In this document: piece after piece, positions 1 to 11,429 of the stretch | Layout: every line of letters begins with the position of its first letter | Numbering within the stretch: the first letter of the stretch is position 1 | NCBI GenBank assembly: GCA_020466095.1 | Contig: CM035807.1 | Coordinates: 28,415,105 to 28,479,104 of the forward strand | Length of the DNA stretch: 64,000 bases | Direction: 5' to 3' | Source: Chlorops oryzae | Lineage: Eukaryota; Arthropoda; Insecta; Diptera; Chloropidae | Notes under the pieces: model-generated | What the model was told of the DNA's origin: nothing | The model's database searches: none | What the model saw: only the letters and a program-made list of their open reading frames with translations | Program-made: the position numbers and the translations under genes

Positions 1-1490
1 CGTCATCGGGAATAATAAGTAGTTACCTTAAGCACACACTTAATGGATCGATCGTAATTGTAATATAACAAACTCATGTATTCTCAAAACTCATTTAAAT
101 GATCCCAGTAAAGTGGAAAAAATTTGCATTTCAGTTCATTTAAATTGTTCTCTCCTTAAATGTCCTGAAAAAAAAAAATAAATAAAAAACAGTTGTATTT
201 TAGAGTTACAGTTGCGCTCAATATAATTTAAGAGTTATCAGATGCTTACTCGGAAATCCTTGAAATGACTAAAAGTCCATCCTGGTCTCATAAATAATAC
301 TTCTTTGATGAGGATTTCAGCTTAATCCAATTTCGTCCCTGTTAACGTAACTTTTATATTGAACACAGCTGTATGGCAATTAAGCAGTCATAATTTTCAT
401 TAGTTATCCTCATCGGAAAAAATAGCTTCGAAGATAATCATCATGTTCGTTGTGGTTTTTCATGTGTTTTTATTATGCATTTGTAATACTTTCTTGGATA
501 TGAGAGCAGAGAATGTTATAGAGAAATATGCTAAGACACACCCTACAGGATACATTTTAAGAGAGATGACCCTTAAAGAGTGCATCTAAACTAATCCACC
601 AAAATTTAACTTACCTAATCGTACATTAAAGCTTAAAATATTATTTACAATAGACCATGATTAATTAAGAAAATAAGAAAAAAAAAAAAAAATTAAATAA
701 AAAAAAAATCAATGAAATAATAAACTCCGTTTAAAATTCGTTAAGAGAAAAAAAAAAAGCAACACAAGAATTTATATTTTAATACTTGATATAAGAAGAA
801 GAGAGTCCTTCAAATATATATTAACTAATTGCGCTGACGCAAGAGAATGAAATTATAAATATAACAACATCAATTTTTAACTTGACCATTGCAAAATAAA
901 ATAGAAATAGAAAAAAAGAAAGAAAAAAAAAAAATTAATCCGGTTGGAAAAATATTCAGCAAGAAAATTTCAGCACCCGTACAAGTTACAGGGTATTGCA
1001 GTATGCAATAAAAATCTTTTTTTTTTGGGACGAATACAAATTTGATAATGCGTACTCTACTTGAACAATATAATAGTGTGCAATCCTTCCGAAAGTATAG
1101 GCTTTATATACTTATTAAATCTGACCATCGCTTGAGTCCTATCAAAAACAAAAACATAAGAGAAAGATGTATGCATATAAAAAATAGATTGGGAAAAAAT
1201 ATTTACATTATAGAAAGGCATATATATCTATATACATACATATATTTAGTTACTAGAATATGTACATTTAACTTCATAGAATCTTTTACATACTGTTTAA
1301 TACTAGTACTTTTAATTCTAAGTCTTAAAAATAAGCAAAGAAGTTTCAACAGTCAAAATATTTGCCTATCTTTTTGTCTATATATTAATAAAACGGTACA
1401 AAGCGAGAAGAATCGAAATATTTTTCTTCTTTTTTCTATGTAAAGCCGGTCCTCGATAAATCAAAGTTCTCAGTTTAATTGTCAAGATTA
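1..1490. other. AT-rich stretch without recognisable gene
   Basis: A/T-rich sequence with several poly-A tracts (for example near 690 and 920). The only long reading frame, 1042 to 1443 on the plus strand, is rich in I, Y, L and K as expected of random AT-rich DNA, has no domain and no splice context. I see no gene here. Confidence 0.6.
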
Positions 1491-1491
1491 T

Positions 1492-1688
1492 CAGCCCGAT
1501 TCTGAATATTCCAGGGGAATTTACTTTGCTAGAGACTAAAATTCTCCTTTTCTAAATAGATAGAGTAAGGAAATTTATGGGCATGGGGTCAAATACCCAT
1601 TCCCCATCAATTTTCATCCCCAAATATTTAAAAAAGAAGAAGTTTACCCTCGAGAATTCGTTCCGCGGGAATATTCAGAATCGGGCTG
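1492..1688. mobile_element. 197-bp MITE with perfect 21-bp terminal inverted repeats
   Basis: The left end begins CAGCCCGATTCTGAAT and its 21-bp end is repeated exactly, inverted, at the right end (1668 to 1688). The interior is short and non-coding. Both flanks carry TAT (1489-1491 and 1689-1691), so the target duplication is TA or TAT. No transposase is present and the superfamily cannot be fixed from these ends alone. Confidence 0.8.
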
Positions 1689-1690
1689 TA

Positions 1691-1808
1691 TTTGAAGAGG
1701 TCAATTTACCAAAAGGAGTACTCATAGGTTACTCGGAATATGACCACTAAAAATGTTGAGTATTTTATATATGAGGATTGAATAGACTTTGAGCAAAAGG
1801 GTGTCTAG
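1691..1808. repeat. Dispersed repeat, copy 1 (partner at 13800-13915)
   Basis: About 105 bp here, containing AAAGGAGTACTC and a later TATATATGAGGATTGA, reappears in the same order and orientation at 13800 to 13915 with scattered substitutions and small indels. It ends just before the outer pogo-like element. Function unknown; an old interspersed repeat is the simplest reading. Confidence 0.6.
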
Positions 1809-1967
1809 TAAAAGTACGCAGCCCGATTTTAAATACAGTACACTCGGGATAACGTCAACTAATTAAAACCGCGATAGTTGACGTTTACCAGATTGTTGAC
1901 GTTTATGATTGTCCTCATTTTAGATCAAAACATAGTCGGGACTATAGTTTTACACGATTTTTTAGTA

Positions 1968-2825
1968 CAGTAGAATCTCGCAAAAGTTAATCGATTTGTC
2001 CCAGGGGTAATCAACTTTTCCGAATTATTAACTTTTCCAAATGTCTTTCAAAATCGAAAAAATTCAAGAAATAGAGACTACATCAGGGCTGGGCACGCGA
2101 GCAAGAAATGTGCAAGTGAGAGCAAAAATTCGTTGCTCGCGTGTACATATATAAAGAGCGCACGCGAAACGAATTTAGTTGTTGTCAAGAAGCGAACGAA
2201 GCAAGACGTCTGTCAAAAAATATATGCGATCAAGAGATTTTTAGTGCAAAGCAGAGAGCTATTTTCGTTAAAATAATGCTTTGTGAGTTTAGTTTGGCAT
2301 GAATGCTCCTGGAGGTAAGACCTATGTCGCTCGTCTTCGCAAAATGAAGAGCGAATTTGTATTTTATGAAGTTGTTGCACCACTACATGTTCATCAGGTT
2401 ATATTTGCTTCTGTATTGCGCCCAGCCCTGGACTACATGCATAAAAAAATATTTTTGCAAACATAACATGCTTATATTATTTAAATTTTTTATTTTAAAT
2501 CAGTTTTACACAGATATTATATACTTTAACTCAATTTTTTTCAACAACTCCTATTTCACAATAAGGATGCACGTTTTGATTTAATTTGTCACTTTTAACT
2601 GTTACCGTTATGGTTTGCGTTGTCTTATTTTTTTTCTTCGCTATTCCACGTAATACACACGAAAAAGGGGTGATTTAATAAAAAAAAAAGGAAAAGAAAA
2701 AAATTACGCTCAGAAAAGTTAACGCCAAAAATTAACATTTAAGAACGCTACGTGGGCGCTGAAATTCGATTAACTTAACCAAGCGTTTAACTCATTCGAG
2801 CGGTAACTTTTGCGAGATTCTACTG
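1968..2825. mobile_element. Inner pogo-like MITE nested in the outer one
   Basis: The 22-bp inverted ends begin CAGTAGAATCTCGCAAAAG and are flanked by TA (1966-1967, 2826-2827). Subterminal copies of AGTTAA and related words lie near both ends. The element interrupts the outer MITE and is itself interrupted by a hAT MITE; without that it is about 503 bp. Its ends share the CAGTA..CTCG pattern with the outer element but differ after that, so the two are related but distinct families. Confidence 0.85.
2084..2430. mobile_element. 347-bp hAT MITE nested in the inner pogo-like MITE
   Basis: The 11-bp perfect inverted ends CAGGGCTGGGC / GCCCAGCCCTG are flanked by the 8-bp direct repeat GACTACAT (2076-2083 and 2431-2438). 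An 8-bp target duplication and a CAGGG.TGGGC end are typical of the hAT superfamily. There is no coding capacity. This is the youngest of the three nested insertions. Confidence 0.9.
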
Positions 2826-3344
2826 TATAAACTAAATTAAACCAATAATCTGATTCAAACAAATGTTTATGTATTTGTAAAAATTGAAAAAATATTTTAT
2901 ACGAGTTTTTTTAGAACTCATTTTATAGGCGCAACATCAAAAATTTCGCAACACAACTGAACAAAGAGAGCAAAAACTACATTGTTCGCACAAAAGGAGG
3001 TTCCCGAAATTCTGAGAATTCGTATTCTATACGTAATTCTAGCTAAAATTTTCCATTACGCAGAGTTTACCTTTTAGAGCTTTTAGGTTTGGTTGACGTT
3101 TTAGAATAGTCAATGTAAATAAAAAGGTGTTGACGTTTTGGGGTGTTGACGGAATAGGGGATTGACGTTATCCCGAGTGTACTGTATTCCCGTAACGCAA
3201 CGCACGAGCACGCCTGTTAAAACAAAAACAAGGAAATTATGTTTTGTGGTTATAATTCTAGCGGCTCTTCAGTGCGCGCTCGTACCCACTCGTACGACCT
3301 TTTTTATGCGATCAAATAATCTTGTTTTTCGTCAGTTAGAGGCC

Positions 3345-3495
3345 ATTTACACACTAAGACATTTCGATAATGAAACACACTTTTTATTGGCTAGGGGCGC
3401 GCGGGGATGTGGTATGGTAGCGTTTTTCTCTATTCCCCCTGCCTCCTTTGCCAACGAAAGTTTGTTTCATTATCGAAATGTCTTAACGTGTAAAT
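3345..3495. repeat. Inverted repeat with 33-bp arms
   Basis: Arms 3345-3377 and 3463-3495 match at 31 of 33 positions and both contain GACATTTCGATAATGAAACA in opposite orientation. About 85 bp separate them, rich in C and G compared with the surroundings. Probably a short foldback element; no clear target duplication was found. Confidence 0.7.
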
Positions 3496-3516
3496 AGCGT
3501 ATTACCCGCATGACTT

Positions 3517-3745
3517 TGTAGAGCTGGACAATTATCGATAGCGACCCAAAGATAATTCGGATGGAACATTTTTCGAATTGTATGCATGTAAATTAGATCT
3601 AGATCCCCCTAAATTGATGGGAAATCAACGGAACGTTCCTCTAGGGACAATTTTCAGAATTAAAGATTTATTTCTCCCTAAAATGCCAACAGTGAAAACT
3701 TGGAAAAACTATCGATGGTGTTATCGATGGTTTTCCAGCTCTACA
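3517..3745. repeat. 229-bp element bounded by TGTAGAGCTGGA inverted ends
   Basis: TGTAGAGCTGGA at 3517-3528 is matched inverted at 3734-3745. Next to each end lie ATCGAT words (3535-3540, 3712-3729). A similar cluster of ATCGAT words ending in CAGCTCTA occurs at 47040-47126, which suggests a dispersed family. No coding content. Confidence 0.55.
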
Positions 3746-3749
3746 GCTT

Positions 3750-4845
3750 TAACTTTCAAATGTAAACAAACGAAGCAAAATTTGGTCGCGTGTAATCTAA
3801 CCAACGAAGTCGTATTAAATGTTATCTTGCGTAGTCGTAAGGCTTAATTTACATATCTAATATAACCGCAGCCTGATTGAAATGCCATCTTCATTTAGAA
3901 TAGGGCTGTTAACGCACAATTGACCTCCGTTTGACCACAGGAGGTATGTATCAATATATTAAATTTGGATTTAAAAGTAAAAATATAGTTTTTTTTAAAA
4001 CGTTTTGAGACCAAATTTGGTAAATTTTGGTGGAATGAATTGAACATAAATATGAGGAAAAGCCGCCAAAGGCGTGCATGAGGTGAATTTGATTCCTAAT
4101 GTGAGGCGCGCTGAAGGAAACATAGTGGTTTAGGGTTGCACAGCAAAGTCGGAGTTATTAATTTGGCCTTCATTGTCGAGAATATGGATTAAATGATGTA
4201 ATTTGATATCTTCCAAAATAGTTTACGTCATTATTTACCCATATTGGGACTAAAACCTGCAAAGATTCGGTTTCAGCCAGATCAGTGATCCCCAAACACA
4301 CGTTGTATACAGCCCGGCAATGGCTCTTGTATTTATAACTTCCCGAAGCAATTGCATACACCTCCGCAATCCTCTGATACGAATCTTATCGAGCATACTT
4401 CGAGTTTCCTATAACAAGCATTCAAAATTATCAAATATCCTCCAAGGAGGCCCTAATTACGGCACACAGGACTATGTGGGGGGAAAATTGTGAGCCCGAG
4501 TCATTATAGAAAAGGCTTCAAAAGCTCATAAACTTTTTCTATATAAATTTCATCGCTCAAGGTTTCTTCAATTAAGGTAATTTTGAAGAATTTATTTTTC
4601 GTTCCCGAGGGGCTAACTCCAGGTCTCTGTATTGAATGAAAACTTGATAACAAACGCATCAGATAATTATTTCGAAGTGCCATGGAACGATTGTTGCTCT
4701 AATATAGAATTAAGCACTTCCTTCCAAGTTTATAAGTATAAGTTGGAATGCATTTCCGATAACTTTCAGTTCATTGTTTACGAATCTACAAAACTATCAA
4801 AAAAGTATACAGATATATGGACTCGAAATACGCTATCGCATACGA
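3750..4845. other. Gene-free stretch
   Basis: No domain-bearing frame, splice pattern or clear repeat was recognised. The 63- and 78-codon frames here look like chance openings. Confidence 0.5.
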
Positions 4846-4847
4846 AG

Positions 4848-5425
4848 TGTTGCGTTATCGCATCGTAAGCAATTATAGCAGTAGGGTATAACCCCCCTTT
4901 TATGTCAAGAAATGAAAAATTGATTAAAAAAACGCTTCAGAAATGTGATAAAAATCTGAAGTTTTGTTGGAAGCTCAAAGTGTGCCTAACCTTTTTTGAC
5001 TCTACAAAAGTCATGGTATTCTAGAGCTGTAAGGAACTGCTCTTCCAATCGCAATTACAACAGTATAAGATTGACGGCTCACAATTGTTGTAACTTACTT
5101 TATTAGGGTTGATAGTGCGTTAACACATCTCACAAAACAGGCATCACGCTCGAACAAAAGTATAACAGGATGGTATATGAGGCCGTATACATTACCGCCT
5201 ACGGCCTACGAAATGTGTTGCGTTTCATCGCCTCTGTAAGCAGCATTTTGGCCGCTTGGTAAATTAACCATCCCCCCTTTTTATTTATAGAAAAAAGAAA
5301 AAAAAAACCGCTAGAATGTGGATAAAAACTAGTTTTGTTGAGAAGCTCAAAGTGTACTCAACCTTTTTTGACTGACTATGGGCCAAGGGCACACAGCTCT
5401 CGAAGAAGTCAATCGCAATTACATA
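4848..5425. repeat. Two direct copies of a ~200-bp diverged repeat
   Basis: Segments 4848-5052 and 5218-5425 share, in order, a TGCGTT..ATCGC start, a C-run followed by CTTTTAT, AAGCTCAAAGTGT, AACCTTTTTTGACT and CAATCGCAATTACA. Many indels separate them. Copy 1 also holds AACGCTTCAGAAA, which reappears in the hairpin at 6582-6706. Confidence 0.6.
5090..5262 (-). repeat. Dispersed repeat family R1, copy 1
   Basis: Relative to the copies at 8640-8830 and 19225-19440 this copy is inverted. Shared words include GTATATGAGG, CTCGAACAAAAGT and TACGAAATGTGTTG. The three copies are clearly related but diverged, and I found no terminal inverted repeats, so the class is unknown. Confidence 0.65.
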
Positions 5426-5518
5426 CATAAATGTTTGTGTATTTAATTTGTTGTATACTTAAATTTTTGTTTCTCTTAAACACATTACTCATCAAAACAG
5501 GCATACAAGACATTCGGA

Positions 5519-8500
5519 CTAATAGTTTCGCTTAACTTGGCCAGTACGGAAGAGAATGCTTAGAACATTGAGGAATTCGCGATAGTTGAATTCTATGTGA
5601 ATGCCTCGTGTATATCCGAAGCATTTATAAATGGTTTCCAGTTCGCGACTGCTGATGGTATAGTGCATATCACGCGTTGTCAACGCTCTTAGGAATTGGT
5701 TCTGAGTTATCGTTCCGCAATTTTCTCTATCGAAATCCTTGAATATCGAGCTCAAATTCGATATTTCATCTGGTTTCCGCGCCAGCTTCATGAGGGCGTT
5801 CGTGCACGTTGTACGCTCTTCGAAGTTCAGCGAACAAAGCAGACAATCCAAATTGGCAAAGTGAATGAGTGGAACGGCAGTAACCTCATCTCCGTGATCG
5901 GTTTCAAGTTGTATGAATATCTGATCGAGAGCTCGACAGAAGTCCCGATACAAGACGCAACAAGCCCTCTTCGGCGAGCGGAATCTTTAAAATAAAGGAA
6001 AAAAAATTGTAAAGGATTTTTTTTTTCAGCGCTACTTCAGGAAACTCACATTTTACACAAGGCACTGACGTGTTCTGGTGGCAGCTTTATATTGGCATTA
6101 TCAAGTCCACGCTTAAAGTCCACCTCAAGAATTTCTCCTTCCCGGTGACGATCGTAGTCCTGCAGGAAGTTTATAACCGCGAGGCTCTTCGTGACGGCCT
6201 GGCGTTTTGCCTCCGACAGTATTTGTATGATGAATTCTTCGTCGAATTCATCGGAAGTGTCGTTGTATTTATCCTTGAAGGATGGACACATTGCTTTCAT
6301 GGAGAATGGTTCTTTCATCTTCGGTATAGCATATTCAGCTGGATCAGCGAGCTCCAAGAATTTTGTGTAGTTAAATCCAAGCTCATCGCCAAAGCGTTTC
6401 TTTAAAGCTTCCAGCTCACGGCTTGTAAGCAAAATATTATTCGAGAGGAATATCTGATTCGCTTGATTACAACGAACGTGGCCGTGATTAAGTCTGGAAA
6501 AAGAAAAGATTGCGATATAGTTCATTCAGTTAATGCAGAACAGTGAGAGAGGGAGGGTTCTTGCTTAGGGGTTATCACCAGCTCTGTCAGAAATGAAGCT
6601 TCATATAAAAAAAAAAAAACGCTTCAGAAATTAATCAGAAATTTTCTGAAGTGTTTTTTTTTTTTATAGGTATGAAGTTTTTCATTTCTGACAGAACTAG
6701 ACTTAGCCCCTTTAATAAAAGCTCTCCAAAATCACAGAATAACGGCCGGATTCCAACTGCAAATTGCTTTAGGAATATTCAATCCATGCAAACATATGAA
6801 ACCAATTTTAATCAACTGCTTATGATTGTATTTGGCTCCATATATAAGGATGTGTTGTATATATGCATTGTTCCGGCGCAGGATTTCCTGAGCTGTTGGA
6901 TACCAGACATTAAACTTTTAAAAACCAAGCATTGCCCTGCTTTATGTAAGACCCCTAACTGTAGGTATTGTCTCAATGTAGTGATATCTTTCGTCAGCAG
7001 AAATTTTCCTAAAGGAATGTTTCAAAGTATGTAGAGACAGATTGAAGCATTTATGATGAAATCACATAGAATAGGAATTCTCATATGGTTTTCATAAGTA
7101 GTCATAATAAATTGTTTGACCATTTGCACCTAGTGGGCAGCGATGTTTAGCCAAGTTTTGACCGTTCTCTAGACAATTAGCTTTTTCTAATCCTACCACC
7201 CATAAACAGTTCCTTTGTACTTGGAATCTAAATTCGCGTATTGGTTACGATGTATGACATTTCGATTTTTAAACAAGTCTGATTAACTAGTCTATGGTAT
7301 TAAAGGGTTAAAAATTTATATTACTTCAAAAGCTTACTTATCGTATGTCCTAAAGAACGGATGGAGATACAAACGGCGATTTTTGATCCGTATTTGTATT
7401 TTCATCAAAACTTCTTCGCATAGATCCCGAGTGTCTAGGGGGATCTCACTCCATTCGGCAGCGCCTTCTTTTGGCATAGACTTTATGTGGCGCGGTGGCG
7501 ATTTAACAGGTAATTGGGGCGTTTTGTCCAGATTTTTTATTGTAAAAACTAAAGGAAGAACCCGTTTTCATTAAAAATCAAAATATAATAATCATGCAAA
7601 AACTAGTGGTACTCATGCAGCTTCGCAAATGCCTTCGCAACTTTTCCCATCGTAAATTTTCATATAAATTTTGACAGTTGTTTGACAAATTTCTCATTTC
7701 CCACAATTTGCGAAGCTGCATGAGTCCCACACTACTATGTACCTTCATCGATTTCATCGCAGAAACGACGCCACATAATTCGATTGTGATCGATTGGATC
7801 AACGTATCGTGTGCACAGGATATCAAAATCGCGTTGATTTATGAATTTTCCAATACCGATATTGCTCAGGCCTCGTTCGAATTGATTTTTCGTTATCGTT
7901 CCCGTGCGTAGATGATCGAAACCTTCTAGGAATTCAGTTACCCGGACCCGGTTCTTGCTAATGTATCTTTGTATGCAGTGCAGCAAATCACAACTAAGCC
8001 TATGGTCTTTTCGATGATGACAGCTATCGGGGAATACAAGTTTACTCAGCTCTGTGCCATCTATATGGGGCAATTCGGGTAGCTCAAGGTCGACTAGGCG
8101 GCCAGGAAAGTCCCTTATTAATTCCTTAAATAATTAAAGTTTATGTTAAATATGGCTTTTCATTCGTAAAATGATTAGCTCTCCTCGTCGTGCATATGGA
8201 GGCTTACCATGGACAAATTGAGAAGACTTTTTCCTTTAAAATATTGAGTGATATTTTCAATATGCTTTATGAAGGCAACATAATTGACCAAATATGCATC
8301 TTTAATGTATCTTTTCAGCAACAGCGAGAAGTCATCGTCAGACAGGGGGATTTTCATAAAATGCAACACTCGGGCAAAATGCGTTACTGTTACAGCGCCA
8401 TGATGCTGGGAAATCTAGAAAGAAATTTAACCACATAAATAAAATTGTTTCAATTGATCGCGTCTATTTGAGGAGATCAATTTATGGTTATTGTAGCGAA

Positions 8501-9770
8501 GAAAAAATTAAGTTAGAACAGAGGAGTCAATTCGAATGCGGAATGAAATGGTGGCCTAGATAGCTGGTCACCCTATTGGTTTCACTTTATACCATAATTT
8601 AAAAAGCTTTAACCCTTTTCTGCACAAGTAATAAGGGCCGAGGGAGCCAGCGGCCAAAATGATGCTTACAGAAGCGATGAACCACAACACATTTCGTAGG
8701 CCGTATTCAGTAATGCAAACGTCCTCATATACCATCCTGTTATACTTTTGTTCGAGCGTGGCCGTTTTGTAGAGTGAACGCCTACCAACCCTACATAAAG
8801 TAACTCTCGGCCTATTTTACCTTGGCCCTAAATGGGATTCTTTCCGCCCAGTAAATGGTTCTATGAACCTTTCACTACATCAAATGTATGGTTGAAAATT
8901 TTTTTTCTCGCTGTAAACGGTTTGATTGTCCCCGTTTAGATTAAGAGAGACACTGGAGGGAACCACATGAGAGTGACGGAGACGAAAGAAATTTTATCTT
9001 CGTCACTCTCATGTGTTTCCTTCCTGTGTCTCGCGGTTTGTCTCCCTGTTTAAACCATGACTATATGTATGTACTTACAATTTCATAGTCCTGAAAATAA
9101 GGCAATAATGGCAAGTGAGCGTTCTGTGATATTTTGATCAATATCAAGCAGAGTCGTCGTCTATCTTCTGGCTGAGGTAGCACATTAACAGCCATTGGAT
9201 CGTTCCATTCGAGTCCCCGCGAAAAATCCTTAGTTTTCTTATGTTTTATGAGCGCTTAAAAGAAATTTTGCAGAGGAAAACACTCTTGATTGTAAGTTCT
9301 ATTTTTTTTTCTTTTGTCCAAGGTTGAACTAAAGAATCACTCACGTTCATTGCCTACGACTCGACAGAATTGCAAATACGAGACTCGTCCATCGCGCAAA
9401 CGAAAATAGTCAGTGATCTCGCGTATCTCGTAATCAGACATTCCCACAACATTTTTATATTTTCCCAAAATATTGACAAATAACGATTCTAGAAGATATT
9501 AATCGATTTGAGCCGTGCTTACATGAATATGCCCAGCGTCTTTACCTGATACCAATCCTTTGCCCTTTGGATCATATTTACAAAATTCAGAGCAAAGGTC
9601 GAAACCATAGCGAAAAATTGTTGCTTGGATTTTGCGGCAGCTCCGCCAAACCTCGTTAAGACATGACGCCAACTGTACGAATTTTTTTTTTTTTTGGAAG
9701 ATGTTAAATTGCAGAATTATTTTAAGGAACAATATCCTCTTACTCTCTGTTCATCTTGGAGATTCTTCAT
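5519..9770 (-). CDS. EF-hand repeat protein, 727 residues, nine exons
   Basis: Exons, in order of transcription: 9770-9744, 9672-9546, 9488-9345, 9254-9079, 8414-8208, 8124-7743, 7548-7338, 6493-6050, 5984-5519. All introns are GT..AG, phase is kept at every junction, and the sum is 2184 nt (727 codons plus TAG). The ATG at 9770 follows AAA, and an in-frame TAA lies upstream. EF-hand-like loops start near D43, D297, D424, D539 and D658 (patterns D-x-K-x-K-G and D-R-E-N-C-G-T-I). Most lack the acidic residue at loop position 12, so calcium binding is probably weak or lost at most of them. There is no signal peptide or membrane segment. Repeats of the type FLxxFDxxRxGxITxxQF resemble EF-hand proteins of ciliated organisms; a role in cilia or sperm tails is inference. 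Introns 4, 6 and 7 carry repeats or hairpins. Confidence 0.85.
6582..6706. repeat. Hairpin element in intron 7 of the EF-hand gene
   Basis: Arms of about 55 to 58 bp begin with CTGTCAGAAATGAA and include a poly-A tract followed by CTTCAGAAA, inverted on the other side, with a loop of only a few bases. It would form a long snap-back structure in the intron RNA. Probably a foldback MITE. Confidence 0.7.
7600..7741. repeat. Inverted repeat in intron 6, touching the splice donor
   Basis: Arms of about 30 bp carrying ACTCATGCAGCTTCGCAAAT are inverted around an 80-bp loop. The right arm ends at the exon 6 donor (GT at 7742-7741, minus strand), so the hairpin would place the 5' splice site at its base. 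Confidence 0.65.
8640..8830 (+). repeat. Dispersed repeat family R1, copy 2, in intron 4
   Basis: Inverted relative to 5090-5262: shares AACACATTTCGTAGGCCGTA, CTCATATACCATCCTG and TTTTGTTCGAGCG. It lies within the 664-bp fourth intron of the EF-hand gene, which is long compared with its 57 to 91 bp introns and probably grew by this insertion. Confidence 0.7.
8944..9036. repeat. Hairpin in intron 4 of the EF-hand gene
   Basis: Arms of about 35 bp containing ACATGAGAGTGACG and GAGACAC are inverted around a small loop. No target duplication seen. Confidence 0.6.
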
Positions 9771-9774
9771 TTTA

Positions 9775-10350
9775 AACCAATTATTTGCGTATTCTCTTTT
9801 GAATTTGGTTTACAAAAATTTTCAAAAATAAGCGAAAAATTTTTAATTGTTCTCTCGACAAAAAAAAATGAAAATGAAAATGTTCTCAAAATAAAAATTT
9901 TCTTTTGTTTTTTTTTTTGTACTAAATTTAAAGCCAACTGATTGCCTTAAAATATTTTAGGATAAATTTTCAGAATAGGTGATTGATCAAGGGAGATAAA
10001 TAACGAGTGGAAAAAGAATAAATATTCGATCAATAGGAAACGAGAAATGTTTCGTCCCTTGCAGGGAAACGAGATAATTGTTGGGATGGATTCCAATCCC
10101 ACACGTAACAGAATTTTGAATATGATAACCAGTGTTCCTTAGCAAATGAACTTGACAGAAATAATCAACATGTCCATTATTTCGTTTTTGTTTGTTTGTT
10201 AAAACAATCTAATTTCACAATTAATCAAGAATTTTAGAATTCGAAAAAATCTCGGTTAATCAAATAACTGATATCATTTGACATCTGAATCGGTTTAATC
10301 TCAAACGGAGCACGAACTTACTTGCTAGTGTTCTTGAAAGTACAAAATAT
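9775..10350. promoter_or_regulatory. Upstream region of the EF-hand gene
   Basis: This is the 5' side of the minus-strand EF-hand gene. It is A/T-rich with no obvious TATA box at a plausible distance and no coding frame. The promoter should be here, but I cannot point to its elements. Confidence 0.3.
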
Positions 10351-10519
10351 TACACACAGAGAAATATGACCACATAAAATCGATAAGATCCCATTATTGA
10401 GCGATTTTATAGAGAAATCTACTTAAACTATATGAACGATATGCTTTTTCCATAGAGAAAAACCCTTTGAATGCATAGAGAAATTCTTATTGAAGCATTT
10501 TAATAGATATCCTCATAAA

Positions 10520-11300
10520 CAGGGTGTCCGGGCAACTTTCTGCATAATTCTAACATGTGATACCTAATGTGAAGGGCTATGTTTTTTGTTTTTGCACCAC
10601 TTGCCTAAAAGGAACCGTTACTGAGTTATAGCACTTCAAAGTAGGATGCATTTTTGAATGCATTTTTAAATATTCTACAAAATACCTGTACATTTTCAAA
10701 TTATATCTTTGATTTTCTATGAAAATTCTGTCGAAAAAATTCCTTCATTAAGCAATTTAAGAATATTTGATGAAAATGTCGGGTCGAACTGGATTCGTAT
10801 GAATGTCCTATAAAATTGTGCCAGAAGATTCATGACTTGACATCTTAAGACTTTTACGTTTGGGGACAAGCCAAAGAACTGGTCTATAATGAAGAAATTG
10901 ACAGCCTTCAACATTTGAAACAAAAAATTTCCACTGCTTTTCAGATAATTGGTGAAGAGCTAGGCATGGAAATAACCACCACCACAATAAGGCAGCGTTA
11001 TTTAAAATGTATTGAAAAACAATGGTCACATTTTGAACATTTCATTTATTAAAGAAATGATTTGCAGAATTATAAAGGAATTTTTTTGACAGGCTTTTCA
11101 AAGAAAATCAAAGATATAATTTGAAAATGTACAGGTATTTTGTAGAATATTTAAAAATGCATTCAAAAATGCATCCTACTTTGAAGTGCTATAACTCAGT
11201 AACGGTACCTTTTAGGCAAATGGTGCAAAAACAAAAAACACAGCCCTTGACATTAGGTATCACATGTTAGAATTATGCAAAAAGTTGCCCGGACACCCTG
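10520..11300 (+). mobile_element. Tc1/mariner-superfamily remnant with ~200-bp terminal inverted repeats
   Basis: The ends begin CAGGGTGTCCGGGCAACTTT and stay inverted-repeated for roughly 200 bp on each side, with few mismatches. The right flank is TA; the left flank AA may be a mutated TA. The short centre encodes the C-terminal tail of a transposase (10834-11052). An element this short with such long ends is an internally deleted derivative. Confidence 0.8.
10834..11052 (+). pseudogene. C-terminal transposase remnant
   Basis: The plus strand reads DLTS, stop, DFYVWGQAKELVYNEE and continues for about 70 codons to a TAA, ending in SHFEHFIY. The pattern SPDLTxLDFxxWGxxK followed by a helical tail and HFEH is known from insect Tc1/mariner-superfamily transposases; the D of LDF/SDF is the third catalytic acid in that family. 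Here an in-frame stop precedes it, and the part upstream is frameshifted and missing. It cannot make an active enzyme. Confidence 0.75.
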
Positions 11301-11429
11301 TATATCATGTGAACATCTTATTATTTTTGTTGAAGAATATTGAAAACTTTTTGATATAGTAAAATAATGAGGTGACCATAACATTCAAACTATTTTACAT
11401 TCTTATAAAAAGAAGTTGAAGTGTGTTAG

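Larger units (their letters stand above)
1836..3184. mobile_element. Outer pogo-like MITE (1349 bp including nested insertions)
   Basis: The ends are inverted repeats of at least 23 bp beginning CAGTACACTCGGGATAACG, flanked by TA on both sides (1834-1835 and 3185-3186), as in pogo/Tigger-type Tc1/mariner elements. Inside each end the motif TTGACGTT or GTTGACG recurs several times, like a subterminal binding array. Without the nested insertion the element is about 490 bp. No transposase frame is present, so it would depend on an element elsewhere. Confidence 0.85.

Noticed and set aside
9499..9732. Reading the second EF-hand exon straight through to the stop at 9499
   Set aside because: Phase demands the donor at 9545 (CAG|GTAAAG); the read-through loses the next EF-hand exon, which joins in frame.
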